A stretch of DNA of 7,156 bases from positions 1 to 7,156 of the forward strand of contig JAFWCS010000473.1 of the NCBI GenBank assembly GCA_017534365.1, read 5' to 3'. Both the position numbers and the translations under genes were made by a program. The stretch is from Clostridia bacterium. Lineage in GTDB: Bacteria; Bacillota; Clostridia; Oscillospirales; Acutalibacteraceae. Position 1 is the stretch's first letter. The number at the start of each line of letters is the position of its first letter. Below, in pieces: positions 1 through 6,106 of this stretch. Below the pieces are notes generated by a model that did not search any database, was not told where the DNA came from, and worked only from the letters and a program-made list of their open reading frames with translations.

Positions 1-1439
1 GCTTTTTGATCTTTTTCCCGATCGTTACGATCGCATATTATCTGCTGCCGCAAAAGGCGCGGTGGGCGTGGCTGCTGGCGGCGAGCTATTTCTTTTACAT
101 GTGCTGGAATGCGGCTTACGCCCTGCTGCTGCTGACCTCGACGGTCGTCACCTATGCCTGCGCGCTGCTGATGGACAGAAGCCGAAAACCCGCTGCCCGA
201 AAAGCGTTTCTGATCGGCAGCCTTGCGATCAATCTCGGCATTCTGTTTGTGTTCAAGTATTTTGAGTTTTTTACCGGCGGGCTGTATGCGGTGCTCGATG
301 CGCTGAAGGTCTCCTATACGCCGATCCCGTATTCGCTTTTGCTCCCGGTTGGCATCTCGTTTTACACCTTTCAGGCGCTGGGCTATGCGATTGACGTGTA
401 TCGCGGGGACGTTGCGGTGCAGAAGCATTTCGGAAAGTATGCGCTGTTTGTCGCTTTCTTTCCGCAGCTGGTCGCAGGTCCGATCGAGCGCAGCAGGAAT
501 CTCTTGCCGCAGTTCGATGAAGCGCATCATTTCGACTATGACGCAGCGGTATCCGGCGTCCGGCTGATGCTTTGGGGTTACTTTAAGAAAATCGTGATCG
601 CCGATACAGTCTGCGTTGCGGTCAACACGGTTTACAACAACATTACAGCGTTTGACGGGTTTGCGATCTTGATCGCGACGCTGCTGTTTGCCATTCAGAT
701 CTTTTGCGATTTTTCCGGCTACAGCGATATCGCGCGCGGCTGCGCAAAGATCATGGGTTTCCGTCTGATGCTGAATTTCGACCATCCCTATTTTTCACAT
801 TCGATTCAGGAATTCTGGCGCAGATGGCACATCTCCCTGTCGACCTGGTTTAAGGATTATGTTTATATTCCGCTCGGCGGCAACCGAAAAGGGCTTGCGC
901 GGCAGTGCGTGAATCTGATGCTCACGTTTTTGATCAGCGGCTTGTGGCATGGCGCAAACGTCACTTTTATCGTCTGGGGCGGGCTGCACGGCCTGCTTCA
1001 GATCATCGGTCGCCTGACCAAAGGTCTGCGCGACCGTCTGTTCCGGTTTGCGGACGGCCGGCTGCAGCCGTTGAGGAAGGGTGCGGCGCTGCTGACAACC
1101 TTTTTGCTGGTGAGCTTTGCGTGGATCTTTTTCCGCGCCAATACGATGCAGGATGCCGTCTATGCGATCACGCATCTGTTTGACTGGGGCGCGCTGAATA
1201 CGGGTTACCTGTTTTCCGAGCTCAAGCAGATCTTCGGCACGCGGGCGGAATTCTACAGGCTGCTTGCGACGCTGCCGCTGTTTTTGATTGCGTCTGTCGC
1301 GGATCGCTATGTGTCGCTCAACAAGCAGTTCTCCAAACTGCATGCCGCCGTGCGCATGGGTCTGTATGCTTTGATCCTCGTTTACATTTTGCTTTTTGCG
1401 CGTGCCGAGCTGCAGGATTTCATTTATTTTCAGTTTTAG
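1..1439 (+). CDS. MBOAT family membrane O-acyltransferase (AlgI/DltB-like), 5' partial
   Basis: Polytopic membrane enzyme expected to pass an acyl group, usually acetyl, from a cytoplasmic donor to an extracytoplasmic partner for O-acylation of a surface polysaccharide. The reading frame is open through the left edge. The first readable residues (FLIFFPIVTIAYYLLP) match the inside of the first AlgI membrane helix, so roughly ten N-terminal residues are probably missing; the TTG at 6 is not a credible start. The frame encodes about 478 residues with many hydrophobic helices. Family landmarks are clear: PVGISFYTFQ, FFPQLVAGPIER, CDFSGYSDIARG, the block FWRRWHISLSTWFKDYVYIP (His codon 828-830) and GLWHGANVTFIVWGGLHG (His codon 948-950). 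These two histidines correspond to the conserved pair of AlgI/DltB, the WHG one being catalytic in the family. The C-terminus ends in the typical FIYFQF and stops at TAG 1437-1439. DltB-type D-alanylation is less likely because the neighbours are glycosyltransferases, but only the flanking genes would exclude it. Confidence 0.93.
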   Translation, partial: FLIFFPIVTIAYYLLPQKARWAWLLAASYFFYMCWNAAYALLLLTSTVVTYACALLMDRSRKPAARKAFLIGSLAINLGILFVFKYFEFFTGGLYAVLDALKVSYTPIPYSLLLPVGISFYTFQALGYAIDVYRGDVAVQKHFGKYALFVAFFPQLVAGPIERSRNLLPQFDEAHHFDYDAAVSGVRLMLWGYFKKIVIADTVCVAVNTVYNNITAFDGFAILIATLLFAIQIFCDFSGYSDIARGCAKIMGFRLMLNFDHPYFSHSIQEFWRRWHISLSTWFKDYVYIPLGGNRKGLARQCVNLMLTFLISGLWHGANVTFIVWGGLHGLLQIIGRLTKGLRDRLFRFADGRLQPLRKGAALLTTFLLVSFAWIFFRANTMQDAVYAITHLFDWGALNTGYLFSELKQIFGTRAEFYRLLATLPLFLIASVADRYVSLNKQFSKLHAAVRMGLYALILVYILLFARAELQDFIYFQF

Positions 1440-1468
1440 TCTGTTTTGACGTGTCAGACCCACGGGAA

Positions 1469-1475
1469 AGGAGGG
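1469..1475 (+). promoter_or_regulatory. Shine-Dalgarno site fixing the start of the SGNH-like gene
   Basis: AGGAGGG lies nine bases before ATG 1485. It selects that ATG over the in-frame TTG at 1446, which has no Shine-Dalgarno site and would add a polar stretch before the membrane anchor. Confidence 0.8.
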
Positions 1476-1484
1476 CGAAACCGT

Positions 1485-2492
1485 ATGCAAAAAAAGAGCG
1501 CAGCCGCTTTTATTGTCAGGCTTGCGGCGGTTCTGCTCGCCGCCGGGATGCTGGTGGGGCTTTGCAACCATTTCTACGTGCGCGGATATTATTATACCGA
1601 CGTCTATTCCGAGGTTCAGAAAATGCAGGAAGTGCCGGAGCAGATCGTCATGGCCAACTTCGGCACGAGCCATGGACTGGCCTCCTTCCGGTATCCGGAG
1701 GACGGAGTCGTCCGATTCAATTTTGCGCTGTCCGGCGAAGATATCTATCATGATTTTGCGACGCTGAAGCAGTTTGCGGATCATCTGGCGCCTGGGTGCA
1801 TCGTTGCGATTCCCGTTTCCTATTTTTCATTTTGCATGTCGACGCAGGAGCCTTCCCAAAAACGGTATTATCTGTATCTGGACAGGCAGTATCTGCGGGA
1901 GTTCAGTTTTGAAACGCTGCTCAACGCAAAATACGTCCCGGTCTTGCGCAGCGGCGAGTTCATCATCAAAGATCTGATCAAGGATCAGGAAATGGACGTC
2001 GGCGCTGCGATGATGGAGGACCGCACGGATGTGCCCGTTTCAGAGCCGCCCGCAAAGGCTGCGGCGGAAACAGGCGCGGCGCAGGCTGCCGCAGATGCCG
2101 CGCTGCTTGCGCACGCGAAGGGCCGCGCGGAAAGCTGGCGCGCCGGCTACATGAACGCCGGACGCGTTTTTATCCCGGATAATATCCGGCTTCTGACGGA
2201 AATGGTGAGGTTTTGCAATGACAGCGGATTTCGTCCGGTGCTGGTCTCTACGCCGATCTATTCCGCGCTGAACGCACAGTTTTCACAGGAAGAATTGCAG
2301 ACCTGCTACTTTGATCCGATGGCTGCCGTGCAGGCGTCGACCGGTGCGCCGTATCTGGATCTGTCGCATGACAGTGTCCTCTCAAACGAGCCGGCCTTTT
2401 TCGGAAACAGCGATCATATGACAAAGGCCGGCGCCGAAGCGTTTTATGAGCGATACACGGCATTCCTGAAAGCGAACGATTTATTGGAGTGA
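1485..2492 (+). CDS. Membrane-anchored SGNH/GDSL-hydrolase-like protein, probable partner of the MBOAT acyltransferase
   Basis: 335 residues. After a short basic start (MQKKS) a single hydrophobic segment, about residues 5-27, should anchor the protein with its bulk outside the membrane. FGTSHG at 59-64 resembles SGNH block I (Ser62 as candidate nucleophile). Near the C-terminus GNSDHMTKAGAEAF carries adjacent Asp310-His311, followed by the usual xxxGAxxF context of SGNH block V. Between them, FNFALS and IPVSYFSF look like conserved core strands. Residues 183-217 are rich in Ala, Glu and Lys and look like a flexible linker or insertion. In alginate, cellulose and peptidoglycan O-acetylation, proteins of this superfamily take the acyl group from the MBOAT and load it on the glycan; the position 45 bases after an MBOAT gene suggests the same job. 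The Ser-first, Asp/His-last order is that of classical GDSL and DltD-like proteins, unlike AlgJ/AlgX where Asp-x-His precedes Ser. Fold and partner role are inferred. Confidence 0.75.
   Translation: MQKKSAAAFIVRLAAVLLAAGMLVGLCNHFYVRGYYYTDVYSEVQKMQEVPEQIVMANFGTSHGLASFRYPEDGVVRFNFALSGEDIYHDFATLKQFADHLAPGCIVAIPVSYFSFCMSTQEPSQKRYYLYLDRQYLREFSFETLLNAKYVPVLRSGEFIIKDLIKDQEMDVGAAMMEDRTDVPVSEPPAKAAAETGAAQAAADAALLAHAKGRAESWRAGYMNAGRVFIPDNIRLLTEMVRFCNDSGFRPVLVSTPIYSALNAQFSQEELQTCYFDPMAAVQASTGAPYLDLSHDSVLSNEPAFFGNSDHMTKAGAEAFYERYTAFLKANDLLE
2031..2137 (+). other. Ala-rich low-complexity segment within the SGNH-like protein
   Basis: Residues 183-217 of the 1485-2492 product are dominated by Ala with scattered Glu, Lys and Pro (for example KAAAETGAAQAAADAALLAH). 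The stretch is GC-rich and contains repeated GCG/GCC codons. It interrupts an otherwise ordinary globular sequence and is best read as a linker or a helical insertion. It could tolerate length variation between strains. Confidence 0.55.
2486..2489 (+). promoter_or_regulatory. Shine-Dalgarno site for the first GT2 gene, inside the end of the preceding gene
   Basis: GGAG at 2486-2489 overlaps the last codons of the SGNH-like gene. It sits five bases before ATG 2495 and eight before ATG 2498, so either ATG could start the first glycosyltransferase. The GTG at 2489 overlaps the site itself and is unlikely. The arrangement predicts translational coupling. Confidence 0.6.
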
Positions 2493-2494
2493 GT

Positions 2495-3475
2495 ATGATG
2501 TCAGACCTGATCAGCGTGATCGTTCCCGTTTACAAGGTGGAGCCTTATCTGGATGCCTGTGTGGCGTCCATCGTCAATCAGACCTACCGGAACCTTGAGA
2601 TCATTCTTGTGGATGACGGGTCGCCCGACCGCTGCCCGGTCATGTGCGACGCCTGGGCGGCAAAAGATGCCCGCATCAAGGTGATCCACAAGGAGAACGG
2701 CGGACAGGGAGAAGCGCGCAATTTCGGCATTCTCGCTGCAACGGGGCAGTATATCGGCTTTGTTGACAGCGATGATCTGATCGCCCCGCAGATGTATGAA
2801 GCGCTGTTGGCTGAATTGATCGCGAAGGACGCGGATCTGATCCAGTGCGGCATGCTGAAGTTTTACGAGTTTCCGCTCCGTGCATTTCCTGACACGTGCG
2901 CCGCGGCTTGCCGGATGCTGACGGGGGAAGAAGCGGTCAAAGTGCTTCTGACGGAATCTGATTCGATCACAAGCACCTGCCCGAACGTGCTGCTCAGGGC
3001 AGCCATTGCGAAACAGACGCTGTTTGATCTGGGCATGGTGAACGAAGACGTGATGTGGATCTACCGCGCGCTGCACGCATCCCGGCGTGTCGTGCTGACA
3101 GATGCGCAGTATTATGCATATTATCAGCGCGCAGGCAGCACGATGAACAGCACCTATTCTTCCAGAAACTTTGACGCGATCAAAGCGATCCGGATGCGCG
3201 CGGATGCGGTGAAAAACGATTACCCCGCGCTTGCGGCCTATGGTGAGCGGTCATACGCAGGGCTTTGCATGTATCATTATCAGTGGCTCTGCCGGCTGCC
3301 GGATTCCGAGGAGTATCGCGCATTCCGCAAGCGTCTGCACGAAAAGTTCCTGCAGGCGGATCTGCAGGCGGTCTATTCTGTGACCGGGTTCAAATACAAA
3401 GTGTGGTATACGCTCTTTCGCTGCTGCCCGGCCCTGACCTGCAGACTCAGAAATTTCCTGAAGATTGGATTGTAA
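2495..3475 (+). CDS. Family 2 glycosyltransferase (EpsJ-like), first of three
   Basis: 326 residues, a soluble GT-A fold enzyme expected to move a sugar from a nucleotide-sugar donor onto a lipid-linked glycan at the cytoplasmic face. The N-terminal nucleotide-binding half opens with ISVIVPVYKVEPYL, then VDDGS (Asp40, Asp41), HKENGGQGEARN, and the metal/nucleotide-binding FVDSDD (Asp91, Asp93, Asp94). NEDVMW places the candidate catalytic base pair at Glu184-Asp185, followed by YYAYYQRAGSTMNS, the typical EpsJ-type acceptor-side motif. The C-terminal third is helical and basic, without membrane segments, ending in a basic tail that could touch the membrane. Donor and acceptor cannot be read from the sequence. 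The start is ATG 2495 or ATG 2498. Its first ~95 residues closely resemble those of the next gene, while the C-terminal halves differ. Confidence 0.93.
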   Translation: MMSDLISVIVPVYKVEPYLDACVASIVNQTYRNLEIILVDDGSPDRCPVMCDAWAAKDARIKVIHKENGGQGEARNFGILAATGQYIGFVDSDDLIAPQMYEALLAELIAKDADLIQCGMLKFYEFPLRAFPDTCAAACRMLTGEEAVKVLLTESDSITSTCPNVLLRAAIAKQTLFDLGMVNEDVMWIYRALHASRRVVLTDAQYYAYYQRAGSTMNSTYSSRNFDAIKAIRMRADAVKNDYPALAAYGERSYAGLCMYHYQWLCRLPDSEEYRAFRKRLHEKFLQADLQAVYSVTGFKYKVWYTLFRCCPALTCRLRNFLKIGL

Positions 3476-3479
3476 TGAT

Positions 3480-4442
3480 ATGCCGTTGATCAGTGTGATT
3501 GTGCCTGTTTATAAAGTGGAAGCGTATCTTGCGCAGTGTGTGGAGAGCATCCTTGCGCAGACGCTGACTGATTATGAGCTCTGGCTCGTGGATGACGGCT
3601 CGCCGGACGCCTGCCCTGCCATGTGCGACGCTTATGCCGCGCAGGATGGACGCGTGCATGTGATCCATAAGGAAAACGGCGGCCTGTCCTCCGCGCGCAA
3701 CGCTGCGCTGGACCGGATGACCGGACAGTATCTCTGCTTTGTGGACAGCGATGATTTTATTCCGGCCGATGCCCTGGAGACCCTGTATGCCGCCCTGGCC
3801 GAAACGCAGGCGGACGTCGCTGTCGGCAATATGCTGTCCGTGAACGAGCGGGGCGAGGAAGCGGAGTTCTACTTTCCCGTGCGGGAACGAACGGCCCTGG
3901 CCGGCGACGAGATCCTTTCCACGATGAATCAGCCCTGTGCCTGCAACAGGCTTTACAAAGCCGCGATTTTTCGCGATCTGCGCTTCCCGGAAGGGCGTCT
4001 GTATGAGGACGTGTTCGTCTATCACAGGATCCTGGCGCAGACTGCACGGATGGTGCTGACCGGCAAGGTGGATTATTATTACCGCATCCGATCTGACAGC
4101 ATTATGCATTCCGATTATGATCCCCGGTTCACGGATATCGTCTTCGCGATCAAGGAACGCTACGAATGGCTGGAATCGATCGGGCAGCATGCGCTTGCCG
4201 ATGAAGCGCGGCTGTTCATCTATTCCCGCGTGGCCGTGGCCTGTGCGCATCTCGATCCGAAGGATCCGATGCAGAAACAGAAGCTGGACGAGATCACGGC
4301 GATCTATCGGGATTGTTACCGCGTCCTGATGCGGGATGCGTCGATCAGCTTCAAACAAAAGCTGCGGCTGTGCCTGCTGCTGCGTCTGCCGGCCTTGCAT
4401 ACGGCGCTGTTCGGCCGCAAAATGCCGCTTGCGCTTGGATAG
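3480..4442 (+). CDS. Family 2 glycosyltransferase (EpsJ-like), second of three
   Basis: 320 residues, same architecture as the preceding enzyme. PLISVIVPVYKVEAYL begins the GT-A domain; VDDGS is at Asp38-Asp39, HKENGGLSSARN follows, FVDSDD has Asp89, Asp91 and Asp92, and LYEDVFVYHR gives the candidate catalytic Glu176-Asp177. YYYRIRSDSIMHS corresponds to the acceptor-side RxGSxM motif. ATG 3480 is chosen because it begins directly at the conserved IVPVY region; the in-frame TTG 3465 lies inside the previous gene. Only a weak TTGGA-like Shine-Dalgarno site precedes it, and the stop of the upstream gene is four bases away, so re-initiation or coupling to upstream translation is likely. By hand alignment about 60 of the first 90 residues equal those of the previous protein, suggesting duplication or recombination of the donor half. 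Sugar specificity unknown. Confidence 0.93.
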   Translation: MPLISVIVPVYKVEAYLAQCVESILAQTLTDYELWLVDDGSPDACPAMCDAYAAQDGRVHVIHKENGGLSSARNAALDRMTGQYLCFVDSDDFIPADALETLYAALAETQADVAVGNMLSVNERGEEAEFYFPVRERTALAGDEILSTMNQPCACNRLYKAAIFRDLRFPEGRLYEDVFVYHRILAQTARMVLTGKVDYYYRIRSDSIMHSDYDPRFTDIVFAIKERYEWLESIGQHALADEARLFIYSRVAVACAHLDPKDPMQKQKLDEITAIYRDCYRVLMRDASISFKQKLRLCLLLRLPALHTALFGRKMPLALG

Positions 4443-4451
4443 GAGAAAAAG

Positions 4452-5450
4452 ATGTCAATCAAAGTCAGCGTGATCATTCCTGTATATAACGTGGAGCAGT
4501 ATCTGCCGCAGTGCCTGGATTCCGTGCTGTCGCAGACACTGCACGAGATCGAGATCATCGCGATCAACGACGGTTCCCCGGACGGGTCGCTTCAGATCCT
4601 GCAGACCTATGCAGCCCGGGATGCGCGCGTCAGGATCATCGATAAACAGAATGAAGGCGTCGGCAAGGCGCGCAACGACGGCCTGCGGTCGGCGACGGGG
4701 GAGTTCATCGCCTTTCTGGATTCCGACGATTATTTTCCGCAGGACCGCGTGCTGGAAACACTTTACGATGCGACAAAAACAAATGGCGTCAAAATCGCGG
4801 GCGGGCGGAAGATCCGCCTGCTGAAGGACGGAACGATCGAGCGGGATGCCGGCGCCGTGGAAGAATACGGCATGCAGTTCTCCGCTTCCGGCCTGACGCG
4901 GTATGCGGAGTATCAATATGATTACGGCTATACGCAGTATCTGTGTGACCGCGCGATGCTGATGGAAAACGGGATTTTCTTTCCGCCGTATAAACGGTTT
5001 CAGGATCCGCCGTTCTTTGTGCGCGCCATGCAGGTGGCCAGGCAGTTTTATGCGGCGGATTGCGAAAGCTATTGTTACCGCATGGTGCCGGGCGCGCAGA
5101 AATATGCGATCAGCAGCACGCTGGATTTCCTGAAAGGGTTGACGGATAATCTGGTTTTTTCCAGGCAGAACGGCCTGGCGAAGCTGCACCGGCTCTGTGC
5201 CATGCGCCTGGACCGGGAGGGCTCCTTCATGTCCATTCGCAATCTGTATGACGAAGCGCGGCTGCAGCTGATCGGCGCATATCTGGAGGCCTTCCGCGCG
5301 GTGGATCCCGCGTGGCTTGCCGAAAACGGTCAGGCGCTGCCGGCGCCGTTTGTGCCGGAAGTGTTTCAATACGCGATCGCGACTGCGGAAAAATACGAAA
5401 ACCTGCGCAATCTTGGCGCGCTCAGAGCATTGCGTAAATGGATCAGATAA
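4452..5450 (+). CDS. Family 2 glycosyltransferase, third of three, FQDPPFF-type
   Basis: 332 residues, start ATG 4452 with AGGAG at 4441-4445 six bases upstream, overlapping the preceding stop. The GT-A half has VSVIIPVYNVEQYL, INDGS (Asn39-Asp40 in place of Asp-Asp), NEGVGKARN and FLDSDD (Asp90, Asp92, Asp93). The position where its neighbours have Glu-Asp-Val reads FQDPPFFVRAM, with Gln184-Asp185, so the usual acidic Glu is absent and Asp185 remains. The motif YCYRM stands where the others have YYxYxR, but the following GSTMNS-like sequence is replaced. The C-terminal region is long and helical, without membrane segments. It belongs to the same broad family as the two upstream enzymes but is clearly more distant and lacks their CPxMCDA stretch, so a different linkage or donor is likely. 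I have the impression that the QDPPFF variant recurs in related clostridial and streptococcal proteins, which would make it a subfamily trait and not a defect. Confidence 0.9.
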   Translation: MSIKVSVIIPVYNVEQYLPQCLDSVLSQTLHEIEIIAINDGSPDGSLQILQTYAARDARVRIIDKQNEGVGKARNDGLRSATGEFIAFLDSDDYFPQDRVLETLYDATKTNGVKIAGGRKIRLLKDGTIERDAGAVEEYGMQFSASGLTRYAEYQYDYGYTQYLCDRAMLMENGIFFPPYKRFQDPPFFVRAMQVARQFYAADCESYCYRMVPGAQKYAISSTLDFLKGLTDNLVFSRQNGLAKLHRLCAMRLDREGSFMSIRNLYDEARLQLIGAYLEAFRAVDPAWLAENGQALPAPFVPEVFQYAIATAEKYENLRNLGALRALRKWIR

Positions 5451-5453
5451 TAA

Positions 5454-5460
5454 AGGAGGG
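5454..5460 (+). promoter_or_regulatory. Strong Shine-Dalgarno site that decides the DUF1919 start
   Basis: AGGAGGG in the short gap after the third glycosyltransferase lies seven bases before GTG 5468. The in-frame ATG 5438 overlaps the preceding gene by 13 bases and has no such site; starting there would translate through the Shine-Dalgarno sequence itself. GTG 5468 is therefore preferred. Confidence 0.75.
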
Positions 5461-5467
5461 ACCGCGC

Positions 5468-6103
5468 GTGGGAAACAGCCTGCTTGTCCGTGCTGAGCAC
5501 AAGCTCTATCTTGAGCGCAAACGCAAAAAGCTGAAAAACAAGACCCCGTCCATTCTTGCAAACAATTGCAACGGCGGCATTATTGCGCATGATCTCGGGC
5601 TGCCGTTCAACAGCCCGCTGGTAAATGCAGGAATGTATGCGCCGTACTATATTCAGTTTCTGCAGAATATCGAGTATTATCTGGCTCAGCCGCTTGTTCG
5701 GATCGAAGATGATAAAGACGGCTGGTTTGTTGCGCAGTGTGATGATATTCAGATCCTGCTCGGGCATACCCGGACCTATGAGGAAGCGGTTGAGAATTGG
5801 GAGCGAAGAAAAAAGCGATTTAATCCGGACAACATGTATGTTGTTTTCTGTGATAAAATGGACTGTACATACGATATTATCAAGGCGTTCGATGCGCTGC
5901 CGATCACGCATAAGGTCATCTTCACCCACAAGCCCTATCCCGAATTCAAAAGCGCCTGCTATATGCCCGGCTTTGAGGAGCAGGGCGAGGTCGGCGTGCT
6001 GTCCGACTGGAAGCCGGGATTCTGGAAACGCCGCTGGCTGGATGATTTTGACGCTGTGTCATTTTTGAATGGAGAAATCTATTCTTTTGAAAAAGGGGAA
6101 TGA
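5468..6103 (+). CDS. DUF1919 family protein of exopolysaccharide biosynthesis
   Basis: 211 residues from GTG 5468. No signal peptide or membrane segment is seen, so it should be cytoplasmic. A basic N-terminus (KLYLERKRKKLKNK) precedes the family signature: ILANNCNGGIIAHDLGLP with NNCNGG at residues 32-37, then FNSPLVNAGMYAPYYIQFL. The second half carries VVFCDKMDCTYDIIKAFDAL, KVIFTHKPYP and WLDDFDAVSFLNGEIY. This order matches what I recall of DUF1919, a family often annotated as exopolysaccharide biosynthesis protein without an established reaction; Cys34 and the Asn/Gly around it are candidates for function. It lies 17 bases after a glycosyltransferase and three bases before an amidotransferase-like gene, so a role in modifying or transferring a sugar is plausible but unproven. 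Its middle part (about 5620-5880) is visibly richer in A+T than the neighbouring genes. Confidence 0.8.
   Translation: MGNSLLVRAEHKLYLERKRKKLKNKTPSILANNCNGGIIAHDLGLPFNSPLVNAGMYAPYYIQFLQNIEYYLAQPLVRIEDDKDGWFVAQCDDIQILLGHTRTYEEAVENWERRKKRFNPDNMYVVFCDKMDCTYDIIKAFDALPITHKVIFTHKPYPEFKSACYMPGFEEQGEVGVLSDWKPGFWKRRWLDDFDAVSFLNGEIYSFEKGE
6095..6098 (+). promoter_or_regulatory. Shine-Dalgarno site for the AsnB-like gene
   Basis: GGGG within AAAAGGGGAA lies eight bases before ATG 6107, inside the last codons of the DUF1919 gene. The spacing supports ATG 6107 and argues against initiation at CTG 6116, which would place Cys directly after the first residue but is 17 bases away. Confidence 0.6.
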
Positions 6104-6106
6104 GAA

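Noticed and set aside
1448..1457. Small inverted repeat TGACGTGTCA in the 45-base gap after the MBOAT gene
   Set aside because: Four-base arms with a two-base centre are too short for a terminator or a convincing operator, and no T-tract follows.
795..1784. 329-codon open frame on the - strand across the MBOAT and SGNH-like genes
   Set aside because: It runs opposite two well-supported genes, crosses their junction, and its product is rich in Arg, Gln and His with no recognisable domain; it is a shadow of GC-rich coding sequence.
3447..4400. 317-codon - strand frame opposite the second glycosyltransferase (similarly 2501-3076 and 4455-5561)
   Set aside because: All three end in a similar H-x-D or N-D-H-x-D pattern because each is the reverse complement of the same conserved IVPVY/VDDGS region of a GT2 gene. 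The resemblance is a mirror effect, not a gene family.
5438..5440. ATG as start of the DUF1919 gene
   Set aside because: It overlaps the preceding gene and the Shine-Dalgarno sequence would lie inside the coding region; GTG 5468 has an AGGAGGG at seven bases.
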